From VAYN01 sp964540905 (GTDB taxonomy: Bacteria; Actinomycetota; Thermoleophilia; Solirubrobacterales; 70-9): DNA of 41,089 nt. The notes below the pieces were generated by a model. That model saw nothing but the letters and a program-made list of their open reading frames with translations. It was not told where the DNA came from and did not search any database. This document shows, piece after piece, positions 23,201 through 30,256 of the stretch (within the stretch, counting starts at the first letter, position 1; every line of letters begins with the position of its first letter). The translations under genes and the position numbers were made by a program. Where the stretch lies: positions 1 to 41,089 of the forward strand of contig CAZIOS010000024.1 of NCBI GenBank assembly GCA_964540905.1, read 5' to 3'.

Positions 23201-24243
23201 GTGAGGGCGTTGGGTTCGCACTGACGGGAGACCACGGCGATGGTGCCGGTGCGTTCGCCGACATAGAGGTCGTCGGTGACGGGATTAAGAGCGATCCCGG
23301 AGGTTCTGGTCTGTGAGAGGACAACTCCCAGGCGACTCCCACCAGGCGCGTACTTGAGAATTTCTTCAAACACCCGACTGAAATAGAAGTCCCCGGCCGA
23401 GTCGACAGCAAGACCCTGAGGCTCGGGGGCAGCAGGCGGCGGGTGTTCCAGATTCACGCTTTCGACGAACGTGCCGTCGGGGTCGAACTCGAAGAAAGAC
23501 CCGTTCGCGGCTTCGTCGAGGACTGCAAGGTCGCCAGAATGATCGACGGTGATCCCGACGAGACCTGCCCCGAAGAGTTTGGTGCCGGAGCCGTTCAGCT
23601 GCCCGTTGGGGGTGGAACCGAGGCCGTTGTTGCCCCAGGCCGCAGCCAGGCCGCCGTCCGCGTCGAACTTAGTCACCAGATGGTCGCCGACGTCGGCGAC
23701 GTAAAGGTCGCCGGCAGACGGGTCGAACGATTCGCAGGCGAATCCGCTGAGCGGCGGTTCGTGGAGAGCGCAGGAGTTGTCGACGGCGACGAAAACCGGG
23801 GTTTCGAGTTGGCCGGGTTCGCTGCCTGAGGAGCCGGCCCGACAGTCGCTGGCGGTGGTGCAGGTCTGCAGCTTGGCTTCGGGGGTGGTGGCGTTGACTT
23901 CCCAGCCGAAAGAGCGGATGAACTGTTCAGAAGGCGGCTTGGAGGGATCGAACTCGTCGATGCGGTGGTTGGCAGTATCGGCGACGTAGACGTCGCCGGT
24001 TTCGATGTTGACCGCGAGGCCGGAGCCAGGGACGTTCAACCCAGTGCTCGGCTTCAGCAAGAGCTGCCCTGCCCCCGAGCCGGGTGAGCCGAAGGCACTC
24101 GAGAAGGCATGGAGCTGGGCCGCCGAGGCCGCCGAGGGGGCGAGGGCCAGGAGAGTGAGGGCGGCGAGCACGGTGCCCGCAACAACGTGCAGACGGGCGG
24201 TCGCGGCGGGGGGCTGCGGTGTGTTTCGGTCGGCTTGGCTCAC
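20203..24243 (-). CDS. Giant exported NHL / double FN3-like / PD40 propeller protein with basic tail
   Basis: The 1346-residue protein starts at the GTG 24243, preceded by GGAGAACAG as ribosome site; the ATG at 24327 is not preferred. The signal peptide is LHVVAGTVLAALTLLALAPS ending near AASA. Residues about 45-390 carry NHL blades (GLAVNIETGDVYVADTANHR, DPSAGDLYVADVGDHLV). Residues about 394-600 hold two FN3-like domains (TTYHYRLRARNTAS and TTYHWRIAATDVNG). At about 625 is LPDCRAYEQVTPPRRNG. Residues about 640-1290 form PD40-like repeats (SADGRTVYFGVEPCAG, SQDGRRVYFVAKGLLAGANV, TSDGRFLLFTSRVALTPDAT). The tail is very basic (KHHKKKHAKKHKKPHRHKRA). It heads the operon and combines the architectures of the smaller genes at 9484 and 14453. 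Confidence 0.88.
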   Translation of the reverse strand: MSQADRNTPQPPAATARLHVVAGTVLAALTLLALAPSAASAAQLHAFSSAFGSPGSGAGQLLLKPSTGLNVPGSGLAVNIETGDVYVADTANHRIDEFDPSKPPSEQFIRSFGWEVNATTPEAKLQTCTTASDCRAGSSGSEPGQLETPVFVAVDNSCALHEPPLSGFACESFDPSAGDLYVADVGDHLVTKFDADGGLAAAWGNNGLGSTPNGQLNGSGTKLFGAGLVGITVDHSGDLAVLDEAANGSFFEFDPDGTFVESVNLEHPPPAAPEPQGLAVDSAGDFYFSRVFEEILKYAPGGSRLGVVLSQTRTSGIALNPVTDDLYVGERTGTIAVVSRQCEPNALTGCPPAQSFGSAHLSEPAGLAVAPDGTLYAASTGTNQIAVFKVSLEANIQAPTAIEGTSAVLHGTVNPEGTPVTSCHFQFGSTKTYGGNLSCLDEAGDPVGTELNPLTGNSPIALHAPLEGLQAGTTYHYRLRARNTASPLEEIHSEDEKVETKVLPRIEAEEATEVTASSATLEAKINPLGPAVNSCQVEWGITTSYENTPLSCEPASLPGGSSPVAIVAHLTELSPETTYHWRIAATDVNGTQRSPDNTFVYLPGPPSAEVSQECGNESLREANGSTALPDCRAYEQVTPPRRNGSLLQSQLFPTSLGFAVSADGSRLFASTLDCFAAAQSCTTTRGGVTGNGYELSRTSSGWSATPLTPPATQFSAANLVAANVETASEIFGLALPAPPSLEAREWFYVRHADGSFEPIGPVASGPGIHGLSYEGGIVATADLSHLVYPDDGAPFWPAFDQTVHRSIYEYAGPAEHPFLVAVSGGQGSTELIGTCGSALANRSSGAPRALSADGRTVYFGVEPCAGGIGKNVEVEVPVNTLYARIDGESADARTVKISGPAPEPQCDAACQAQPPAQPEFEGASADGSLAYFLSTQQLTNEASEDSRSGDHAENCTNTSGANGCNLYLYRDPQQQPLTGDHLVDVSAGDTSGQGPQVQGVMAISQDGRRVYFVAKGLLAGANVEGNEPLEGGNNLYLYDVAEEKTRFIATLSAANCGFEKSDCQQWAPGPATANVTSDGRFLLFTSRVALTPDATRPEGPAQVYRYDAQSERLNRVSIGQRGFDDNGNAAVADAGIVPPETTVQAVAGDPSATPSISADGRRAFFQSPTGLTPGALNDIAVNTHGGLAENVYEWQEDGTGSCEEAAGCLYLISDGRDVTAGPPGNFNNFSSVELIGTDPSGENVFFTTADPLVPTDTDTQRDIYDARVKGGFAPPPTPIKCEGDACKAEGTQAGPEQSPNTPNFNGPPEGPNHPQGPPKHHKKKHAKKHKKPHRHKRANVNRRASR

Positions 24244-24312
24244 CTGTTCTCCATGCTTTGGTGGAAGTGATGTAGGTCGGTTGTCAACGGTGTGACGTGC
24301 AGTCGGCACGGG

Positions 24313-24343
24313 CTCCCGGGGCAACACTGGGCCGCCCCGGGAG
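24313..24343 (-). terminator. GC-rich hairpin downstream of the collagen-like gene
   Basis: CTCCCGGGGC (24313-24322) and GCCCCGGGAG (24334-24343) form a perfect 10-base stem with an 11-base loop, 18 bases past the stop at 24361. No clear U-tract follows on the minus strand. It should separate the collagen-like gene from the operon starting at 24243. Confidence 0.6.
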
Positions 24344-24360
24344 TGGGCGCGCGAGGGTGG

Positions 24361-25158
24361 TTAGGATGCGGTCACCGCCCAGGTGCCGTAGGCGAGGCTG
24401 ACTTCGGTCGGTTCACCTTCGCCGTGCAGAGCCAGCAGAGCTCCGGTAGCCCCGGCGCCTTTCGCGTCTTCCCCAGTGGTTTTTCCGGGAACGAGGATCG
24501 GCCCGAGGAAGCTGGGTTCGAGGCCGCCCTGAGTCTTGTAGACGCAGAGGTACCCGGGCGCGGCTTCTGGAGCCGCTGCGGTGCCCAGGCAGTGTTCGAC
24601 TCCGCCCGATTCCGTATAGATCACGTGGCTTTCATTGAGTCCGACTTCGAGGGGAATCGAGAAGGAGATGCTCCCGAAGGCGAGGTTTTCCCCGACCGTC
24701 ATCGCCGTCCAGGCGCCGGTCTCGGTCTTTTCGGAGGGGAGGGTTTCGGTGAAGCCGGTGGTGCCGTTTTTGCCGTTGCAGGCGTAGGTAGTAGTAGCTC
24801 CAGCGACGAATTTGGAGCCGCCTACGCCGGTGCTGCCTGCGCCATCGCAGTGGCCGGCTCCGAAGCTGCTGGCGGATTCGGTGCTGGTGACGCTGGTCCC
24901 GTTGGTCCCGTTCGTACCGTTGGTGCCGTTGGTTCCAGCAGCGCCGGGGTCACCCTTGGCACCAGCAGGCCCTGCCGGACCCGCGGGGCCGGTCTTGCCG
25001 CGGGGTCCGGGCTTGGCCTTGGAAGCGGTGGCGCCGAGGTTGTTGGCGGCGTAGGCGCCGCCGGCGAGGGCGAAGACCAGGGCGACGATCGCGACCATGA
25101 GGCCGGCGGTGCCGAAGGGTTCGCGGATCGCGCGAATCGGTTTGCGTAGGCGTTTCAT
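24361..25158 (-). CDS. Exported collagen-like (Gly-X-Y) protein
   Basis: The 265-residue protein has a basic start (MKRLRKPIRAIREPFGTAGL). A membrane or signal segment follows (MVAIVALVFALAGGAYAANN). A collagen-like stretch begins at G51 (GPRGKTGPAGPAGPAGAKGD) and runs on with four TNG triplets, about 13 G-X-Y triplets in all. A globular C-terminal domain (about 95-265) with four scattered cysteines follows. The ATG at 25158 has a strong GGAGGAG ribosome site. Similar Solirubrobacterales proteins usually begin with this same basic-TM-AANNLG layout. The role is unknown; short bacterial collagen-like stalks often trimerise and display a head domain on the surface. The upstream leader is long and has its own promoter (25591-25619). 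Confidence 0.85.
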   Translation of the reverse strand: MKRLRKPIRAIREPFGTAGLMVAIVALVFALAGGAYAANNLGATASKAKPGPRGKTGPAGPAGPAGAKGDPGAAGTNGTNGTNGTNGTSVTSTESASSFGAGHCDGAGSTGVGGSKFVAGATTTYACNGKNGTTGFTETLPSEKTETGAWTAMTVGENLAFGSISFSIPLEVGLNESHVIYTESGGVEHCLGTAAAPEAAPGYLCVYKTQGGLEPSFLGPILVPGKTTGEDAKGAGATGALLALHGEGEPTEVSLAYGTWAVTAS

Positions 25159-25178
25159 GTTCGGTTCTCCTCCTTGGG

Positions 25179-25197
25179 GCCGGCTTCCCCAGCCGGC
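25179..25197 (-). promoter_or_regulatory. Leader hairpin upstream of collagen-like gene
   Basis: GCCGGCT (25179-25185) and AGCCGGC (25191-25197) form a perfect 7-base stem with a TCCCC loop. It ends six bases before the GGAGGAG ribosome site and might affect translation or mRNA stability. Confidence 0.4.
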
Positions 25198-25567
25198 ACG
25201 ATGGTTTGGGTGGCGTGTGCTGCCGGGACTCCCCGGCCAGTCCCGGCGCTCGCCACGGGCGAGGGCCGGAGGGTGGTGGTGCGGAAGTTGGTGGAGCGGC
25301 CGCGGGCGACCCGGGCTCCGGGGCGGGAATCGGCCCCGCAGCCCCTGAGGCCGCCCGCGCCGCCCCTGCGGCTCCGTGGGCCAGGGAGAGCCACGGGGGC
25401 CGGGTGGGGAAAGTGGATGGTCGTCGGGAGCGCGGCGCGACCGGGGTCGGCACTGCTCGTGGACGGCTCTGTTCCCCCTGCGCTGCGAGCGGTGCTCACT
25501 AGAAGCTCTCCTTGGTGGGCCTTCCCGGGGCCCGGTTTCCCTGTTGTGCTGTTCCCTGGACTGCGGC

Positions 25568-25646
25568 CGTTTCGAGAAACGACGTGTCGGAGTGTAAAAG
25601 ATTTCGTTTCTAGATGCAAGCCTCAGTTTCTGACAAAAAAGAAACG
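25568..25646 (-). promoter_or_regulatory. Promoter of collagen-like gene wrapped in CGTTTC/GAAACG half-sites
   Basis: On the minus strand TTGCAT (25619-25614) and TACACT (25596-25591) are separated by 17 bases, a fair sigma-70-type promoter. CGTTTC or GAAACG occurs at 25568-25573, 25576-25581, 25605-25610 and 25641-25646, and a near match AGTTTC lies at 25625-25630. The first two form CGTTTC-GA-GAAACG just past the start point, and the third lies in the spacer. This is the layout of a repressor operator; the TetR genes next door are obvious candidates. Confidence 0.5.
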
Positions 25647-25708
25647 GGACGCGAGGAAGCGCCCCCGGCGATTCGCCGAGTCGCGTCGGAGAGGAGCGCG
25701 CGGCCGCT

Positions 25709-26380
25709 CTAGGCGGCGGGGGAACGGGCCAGGCGCCGGGCTTCGCCGCGGCCCAGATACGAGGTCAGCACGAGTTCGTGCAGATCGGGAAGCAGCTCCT
25801 CCAGGCCGTCGGCCTGGCCGGTCCTGAGGCGGCGCACGACGAGGGTGGAGAGCCCTCCCACCAGCGCCTGCTCCCTCGCTTCGGCGAGCGCGTCGGCGGC
25901 GGCCGGCGGCTCTGGCCTCAGCAGCTCGGCCAGGCAGCGCAGGGAGGCGCGGTGACGTTCGGCCACGGCGCCGCCGGCGGCCAGCGACTCGAGCAGGGCG
26001 AAGCGGGCGACGGTCGCGTCGGCGGCGAAGATGCCCAGCAGGACCGCCAGCTCGGCGCGGACGCGCTCGGGCCAGGAGGACTGCTCCTCGGCCTCGCGCA
26101 GCGAGTCGCGCAGGTGGGCGACGATCATCTCGTAGGCGGCGAGGAAGCACTCCTCCTTGTTGGCGAAGTGCTCGTAGAAGGTGCGCTTGGAGACCGAGGC
26201 GGCTTCGGTCAGCTGGTCGATCGTGGTCGCGTTGTAGCCGTGGGCAACGGTCGCCTCCACCACCCCGTTCAGCAGCCGCTCGCGCTGGCTCTCGGCGACC
26301 GCGTCCCGCGAGAGCCCGTGCCGCCCGGGCGGCAGGCGGACGACGCCATGGGAGGCTTTCTCAGCCGGCGCTCTGGCCAC
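25709..26380 (-). CDS. TetR/AcrR-family transcriptional regulator
   Basis: The 223-residue protein has a TetR DNA-binding domain at about residues 28-78 (QRERLLNGVVEATVAHGYNA, then TIDQLTEAASVSKRTFYEHF and ANKEECFLAAYE). A divergent helical ligand/dimer domain follows. The GTG start at 26380 directly abuts the stop of the second TetR gene (26381), so the two are co-transcribed. The N-terminal extension VVRLPPGRHGLSRDAVAESQ resembles that of the fusion gene at 27872 (MRRLAPGAHGLPRTLVEENQ), pointing to common ancestry. No ligand can be inferred. Confidence 0.92.
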   Translation of the reverse strand: MARAPAEKASHGVVRLPPGRHGLSRDAVAESQRERLLNGVVEATVAHGYNATTIDQLTEAASVSKRTFYEHFANKEECFLAAYEMIVAHLRDSLREAEEQSSWPERVRAELAVLLGIFAADATVARFALLESLAAGGAVAERHRASLRCLAELLRPEPPAAADALAEAREQALVGGLSTLVVRRLRTGQADGLEELLPDLHELVLTSYLGRGEARRLARSPAA

Positions 26381-27058
26381 CTATCCCCCCTCCTCGGCGA
26401 CGGCCAGGCGCAGCGCCTCGGCCGAGCCCAGATAGGGACCGAGGACGATCTCGATCAGCCCCGGGAGCATCTCCTCGACCCGCTCGGCGCCGGCCGTTTC
26501 CAGGCGCTCGCGCAGCAGCCAGGCGACCCCGGCGGCGGTCGTCTCCTCCAGCACCCCGGGCAGATCGCCGGCGGCGGAGTCGAGCCGGCGGCCCTCGCGC
26601 AGCTTCGCCGCGGCGCTGTCGAGCACCGCTTCGTAAGCGGCCAGCAGCGCCCGCCCGTCCCTCATCGACTCGACCAGGCACATCCTCGCCCGCGCGGGGT
26701 TCTCGGACACCGTCGTCAGCAACGCCCCGAGGCCGGCGCGGACCTGCTCGGGCCAGGGCAGCGCCGCCGGCGCCTCGTCGGCGAGGAGCGCCCGCGCCTC
26801 TTCGACCGCCCGTTCGAAGGCGGCCACGAACGCCTCTTCCTTGCCGGCGAAGTGGTCGTAGAAGGTGACCGCGGAGACCCGGGCCTGCTTGGCGATCCCC
26901 TCGATCGTGGTGCCGGAGTAGCCGTTCCGCGCGATCAGGTGCTCGGTTGCGGTGAGGATGCGGTCCCGCTGCTGCTCGGCAACCGCGGGGCGCCCCTGCT
27001 CCTCGCCGCGCGGCCTGCCGGTCTTCGTCGCTAGCAGGCGCTCCGAGAGGTACTGCAT
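26381..27058 (-). CDS. TetR/AcrR-family transcriptional regulator
   Basis: The 225-residue protein has the HTH at about residues 30-80 (QQRDRILTATEHLIARNGYS, GTTIEGIAKQARVSAVTFYD, HFAGKEEAFVAAFE). The C-terminal half is helical and of the same size class as its neighbours. It is first in a two-gene unit with the TetR gene at 25709-26380. On the minus strand TATCCT (27071-27066) precedes its ATG by 7 bases, suggesting a leaderless transcript. The divergent TetR gene at 27168 shares the 109-base control region, a typical autoregulated arrangement. Confidence 0.92.
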   Translation of the reverse strand: MQYLSERLLATKTGRPRGEEQGRPAVAEQQRDRILTATEHLIARNGYSGTTIEGIAKQARVSAVTFYDHFAGKEEAFVAAFERAVEEARALLADEAPAALPWPEQVRAGLGALLTTVSENPARARMCLVESMRDGRALLAAYEAVLDSAAAKLREGRRLDSAAGDLPGVLEETTAAGVAWLLRERLETAGAERVEEMLPGLIEIVLGPYLGSAEALRLAVAEEGG

Positions 27059-27065
27059 GAAGGCG

Positions 27066-27161
27066 AGGATAGACCAGCTTTTGGCCCGATCCGAGGGCCT
27101 CGAGACGGAAATCTCGGGCGACTTGTAAAGGCTCGCTTTTTTATCCTGAAAGAGCTAGTTT
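27066..27161. promoter_or_regulatory. Divergent control region between TetR genes
   Basis: The minus strand has TATCCT at 27071-27066, 7 bases before the ATG at 27058. The plus strand has TAGTTT at 27156-27161, 6 bases before the ATG at 27168. The centre (27100-27150) is AT-richer than its surroundings, including a run of six T. I see no perfect operator palindrome. Confidence 0.45.
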
Positions 27162-27167
27162 CTATAC

Positions 27168-27875
27168 ATGTCGTCGCGAGCGATCGCATCGAGCAAGCTC
27201 TCAGACGAGACGACCACGAGGGTCGCGCCGGGGCAAGACGAGGACGACCGGCTGCGCGACTCGATCATGGAGGCGATGCTGGTCGCCAGCGGCGAGCTGG
27301 GCTACCGGGAAGTCTCGATCGACGACGTCCTCGCTCGCTGCGGCGCCCACCGCGTCCAGTTCTACAAGCGCTTCGCCAACAAGGAGGCGTGCTTCGCCGC
27401 CGCCTACGCGACCTGGGCCGACCGGCTCGCGACCGAGCTGCTGGCGGCGGCGCTGGCCGCGGGCGATTGGCGGCGGGGGATGCGGTCGGCGCTCGTCTCC
27501 CTGATCGGCTTCGCCGAGGCGGGCGCGGCGCTGACCCGGGCGCTGCTGGTCGAGGCCGAGGTCGCCGGCGGCGTGGCGCTGGAGAAGCACGAGGAGACGA
27601 TCGAGCGGCTGGGCGAGGCGATCGACTCCGCCCGCGAGCAGGTGCCGCCGGAGGAGCGGCCGCCGGCGCTGACCGGCATCTTCGTCGCCGGCGGGATCGC
27701 GACCTACGTCAGCGAGCAGCTGACGGCCGGCGAGCCGGCGAGCATGCGGCGGGGCCTGCCGGAGTTGATGCGCTTCGCCACCGCGCCCTACTTCGGCGAG
27801 GAGGCGGCGCGCGAGGAGCTCGAAGCCACCCGCGCCCTCCTCGACCGCCGCGCCGGCGGCGGTGAGCCGGGGTGA
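27168..27875 (+). CDS. TetR/AcrR-family transcriptional regulator
   Basis: The 235-residue protein has the HTH at about residues 28-78 (EDDRLRDSIMEAMLVASGEL, GYREVSIDDVLARCGAHRVQ, FYKRFANKEACFAAAYATWA). The recognition helix (CGAHRVQFYKRF) departs from the usual VS..T.Y.HF form. A helical C-terminal domain follows. Its stop overlaps the GTG start of the TetR-methyltransferase gene by four bases (GTGA), so they form a coupled pair. Expression is probably from the leaderless element TAGTTT at 27156-27161. Confidence 0.9.
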   Translation: MSSRAIASSKLSDETTTRVAPGQDEDDRLRDSIMEAMLVASGELGYREVSIDDVLARCGAHRVQFYKRFANKEACFAAAYATWADRLATELLAAALAAGDWRRGMRSALVSLIGFAEAGAALTRALLVEAEVAGGVALEKHEETIERLGEAIDSAREQVPPEERPPALTGIFVAGGIATYVSEQLTAGEPASMRRGLPELMRFATAPYFGEEAAREELEATRALLDRRAGGGEPG

Positions 27876-29143
27876 GCGAGCCTCCCGCCGCCGGCGGCGG
27901 CGCCCTCTCGATGCGGCGCCTGGCGCCGGGCGCCCACGGCCTCCCCCGCACCCTCGTCGAGGAAAACCAGCGGCAGAGGCTGCTGGCGGCCGCCGCCGAG
28001 TGCCTGCTCGAGCGGGGCTACGGCCGCATCTCGACGACCGCGGTGGCGAGGGCGGCCGGGGTCTCGAGCGCGACCCTCTACCGCCACTTCGACGACATCT
28101 GGGCCTGTCTTCTGTGCGCATACGAGGCGGCGGCGGATCGCCTCTGCGAGACGGTCGAGGACGCCTGCGCCGACGCCGCCAAGGGGCGCGCCGGGCCGGA
28201 GGCGATCGCCGCGGGCCTGGCCCTGCTGGCCGCGCAGCCCGCCCGCGCCTACCTGCTCAGCGCCGAGCCGCCCCTGCAGGCGCGAGGGCTGTGGACCGCG
28301 CGGTCGCGGCTCGTCGCTCGCCTGGTGACGCTGCTGCGGAGCACGGGAGAGCGTGGGATCGGCGACGAGGATGAGGCGCGAGCGATCGGCGGGGCGCTGA
28401 CGCTGATCGCGATGCGTGCCCGCCGGGGCGAAGGAGCGGCGCTGGAGGGGCTGGCCCCGGCCCTGATCGGGATCCTGCTCGGACGCCGGGCCTCCCCCAC
28501 TCCCCGGGCCCCGCGACCTGCCGCCGCGGTGGGGGCCGAGCCGGCCGCGACCGATCGCGACTCGCCCTTCGAGCGGCTCGCCCGCTTCCGGGAGCTGCTG
28601 GGCGGCGGCCTCGAAGCGCCCGGCACGGCGGTGATCGTCGCCCAGCCGCCCGCGGTCGGCGACCGGGTCCTCGACCTCGGCTGCGGCGAGGGGGAGACGA
28701 CCGAGCGACTTGCCCGCCTCGTCGGCGCGGGCGCGGTGGTCGGCGTCGACGCCTCGGAGCAAGCGGTGAGAGCCGCGAAGCGCAGAGCCGCCGCCGCCGG
28801 CCTCGCCAACGTCAGCTTCGTCGCCGGCGATCTGCAGGTCGCCGAGATCGACGGGGCCTTCGACTACGTCTTCTCGCGCCTGAGCATCGCGTCCTTCGCC
28901 AATCCGACGCTGGCGCTGCGCAACGTGCGGCGGGCGATGCGCCCGGGCGCCGGCCTCTGCGCCGTCGCCGCGGACGGCGACCTCGCCGACCCCCGGCCCC
29001 CCGCCGAGCCGGACCGGGTCCGCGGCCAGCTCGAGGGCGCGGGCTTCGCGGAGATCTCGATCCAGCCCTGCGACCTCCAGGCCGGGGCCGGGGAGGTCCC
29101 GGCGAGGGTCTGGATCATCGGGGCCAGGGCCCCCGCCGGCTAG
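27872..29143 (+). CDS. TetR regulator fused to a class I SAM-dependent methyltransferase
   Basis: The 423-residue protein is a two-part chain. Residues about 1-210 are a complete TetR protein, with HTH NQRQRLLAAAAECLLERGYG then TTAVARAAGVSSATLYRHFD and a full helical domain ending LAPALIGILLGRR. A Pro/Ala-rich linker (about 211-228) follows. Residues about 230-420 are a Rossmann methyltransferase with motif I VLDLGCGEG (266-274), the acidic end of strand 2 in VVGVDASEQAVRAAKRRAA, and FDYVFSRLSIASFANPTLAL then RRAMRPGAG as post-motifs. The frame is continuous. It suggests that DNA binding and methylation, or SAM sensing, are coupled. The methyl acceptor is unknown. The GTG start overlaps the upstream TetR stop. 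Confidence 0.88.
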   Translation: MSEPPAAGGGALSMRRLAPGAHGLPRTLVEENQRQRLLAAAAECLLERGYGRISTTAVARAAGVSSATLYRHFDDIWACLLCAYEAAADRLCETVEDACADAAKGRAGPEAIAAGLALLAAQPARAYLLSAEPPLQARGLWTARSRLVARLVTLLRSTGERGIGDEDEARAIGGALTLIAMRARRGEGAALEGLAPALIGILLGRRASPTPRAPRPAAAVGAEPAATDRDSPFERLARFRELLGGGLEAPGTAVIVAQPPAVGDRVLDLGCGEGETTERLARLVGAGAVVGVDASEQAVRAAKRRAAAAGLANVSFVAGDLQVAEIDGAFDYVFSRLSIASFANPTLALRNVRRAMRPGAGLCAVAADGDLADPRPPAEPDRVRGQLEGAGFAEISIQPCDLQAGAGEVPARVWIIGARAPAG

Positions 29144-29415
29144 GAGTCCTGGGGGGCGATGAAGTAGAACGTCTCCATCGCGCCGCGCCGCGGGCGCGTG
29201 TGGACTCGCTCGATCACCTGCGCCTTCGCCAACTCGCCGAAGTGGTAGGAGATGCGCCCCACGCTGTATTCGTGGTCATAGATCCGGCTCAGGTCGGACG
29301 CTGAGACCGGGTGGCCGGTCCACAGCATCGCTTCGATGATCGCGACCCTGATCGGGTGGATCACGTAGGGGACGAGCACACCCCAGTCGAAGCACGGCTG
29401 GCCCACCTTCGTCAT
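29140..29415 (-). CDS. Winged-helix (ArsR-like) regulator
   Basis: The 91-residue product starts at the ATG 29415, placed after a GGGAGG ribosome site. The longer frame upstream is low-complexity and not preferred. It reads VLVPYVIHPIRVAIIEAMLW, SASDLSRIYDHEYSVGRISY then HFGELAKAQVIERVHTRP: an ArsR/HTH_20-type winged helix with the HPIRVAIIEAL start, the SVGRISYHF recognition helix and a beta wing. It resembles in layout the larger protein at 29606-30256 (SHRIRVQVLTILNEG). The stop overlaps that of the TetR-methyltransferase gene (shared CTAG). No effector-binding residues are evident. Confidence 0.85.
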   Translation of the reverse strand: MTKVGQPCFDWGVLVPYVIHPIRVAIIEAMLWTGHPVSASDLSRIYDHEYSVGRISYHFGELAKAQVIERVHTRPRRGAMETFYFIAPQDS

Positions 29416-29605
29416 CGTGCCTCCCGCCCCGGCCAAGCGGGAAGTGACCTCTGGGGGTGGCGTTGGGAGAAAGGCATGGCGTCGGCTTCCCAACCGACCC
29501 CGACCGCCGCGACGACGAGCCCCCTGTCGGCACACAATCGGCCCGTCCCCAAGGTCGGTCGGTGTCGGTTGAACGGTGGACGGTTTCACACCTTAATGAC
29601 GACCG

Positions 29606-30256
29606 TCAATCGAAACTTGCGCTCTGCTCAGCACTTGCACCAGTGGCTGGCGGCGTAGGCGAAGTTCGCTCTCGCTCAAACCCCATATTGCCGACGATGA
29701 CCGACCTGGATTCTTCGCCCGACTCGGCACGGCGGTTGGTCGATTCGGCCTCGATCTCGCGCATCCGGTCCCACGACCGCCGCTGCTCGTCAGCGATGTC
29801 TTCGCGACCCTGCTGGTCCACGTTGAACCAGCGCCAGGCGAGCCAAGTCCGGGGATCGTCACGAATCTTCCCGGCCCAGAACGCGGCCATGGCCTCGGCC
29901 ACCATGCACTGAAGGACGAGTCCGGCGCTAACCTGCCGCTGCTGCGGGGTCATCGCCCAAACTTCCTCGTCGGAATAGAACGGCATCGTGACGGCCCTGT
30001 AGTAGTGACGGTCGGCGTTCCGCACCTTCTCGACCTTGGCGAGTTCGATGGACCCCCCGTCGAGCAGTTCCCTCACGTGGTGGGCGACCTTGTTCAACGG
30101 CTCACCGATGATCCGGGCGATCTGGTCGGGCGTGTAGGTACCTTCATTGAGGATCGTCAGCACTTGGACTCGGATGCGATGGCTGAGGGCATAGCCCACC
30201 ACTTCCTCAATGCCCTTTCCACGCTGCCCGGCCCTTGCAGTCGTCGTCTTAGCCAC
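29606..30256 (-). CDS. Winged-helix (ArsR-like) regulator with C-terminal extension
   Basis: The 216-residue product starts at the GTG 30256, which follows GGGGGAGGAG; in-frame ATGs at 30271 and 30292 are alternatives. Residues about 15-90 are a winged helix (EEVVGYALSHRIRVQVLTIL, YTPDQIARIIGEPLNKVAHH, VRELLDGGSIELAKVEKV). The C-terminal half (about 100-216) has a helical, Trp-rich part (MAAFWAGKIRDDPRTWLAWR) and an acidic end, with no family I recognise. It lies upstream of the second winged-helix gene on the same strand, with 190 bases between. AT content is somewhat higher than in the neighbours, and its upstream region is a 360-base divergent gap. Confidence 0.85.
   Translation of the reverse strand: MAKTTTARAGQRGKGIEEVVGYALSHRIRVQVLTILNEGTYTPDQIARIIGEPLNKVAHHVRELLDGGSIELAKVEKVRNADRHYYRAVTMPFYSDEEVWAMTPQQRQVSAGLVLQCMVAEAMAAFWAGKIRDDPRTWLAWRWFNVDQQGREDIADEQRRSWDRMREIEAESTNRRAESGEESRSVIVGNMGFERERTSPTPPATGASAEQSASFD

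Larger units (their letters stand above)
25159..25708 (-). other. 550-base region without a firm gene: long leader and promoter of the collagen-like gene
   Basis: From 25584 to 25159 this should be the transcribed leader of the collagen-like gene. It holds a hairpin just upstream of the ribosome site (25179-25197) and a GC-rich middle. A 154-codon reading frame (25619-25155) ends exactly over the ATG of the next gene (ATGA), but its sequence is low-complexity and unlike any family I know. From 25646 to 25568 lie the promoter and several CGTTTC half-sites. 25647-25708 shows nothing further. Confidence 0.55.

Noticed and set aside
25155..25619. 154-codon frame ending over the collagen-like gene's ATG
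   Set aside because: Not called as a gene: composition is low-complexity, there is no ribosome site, and its ATG lies inside the predicted -35. The exact ATGA joint is noted as a finding only.
25778..27034. 418-codon open frame on the plus strand
   Set aside because: Antisense to two clear TetR genes.
27788..28762. 324-codon minus-strand frame
   Set aside because: Antisense to the TetR-methyltransferase fusion; Arg/Gly/Gln-rich shadow translation.
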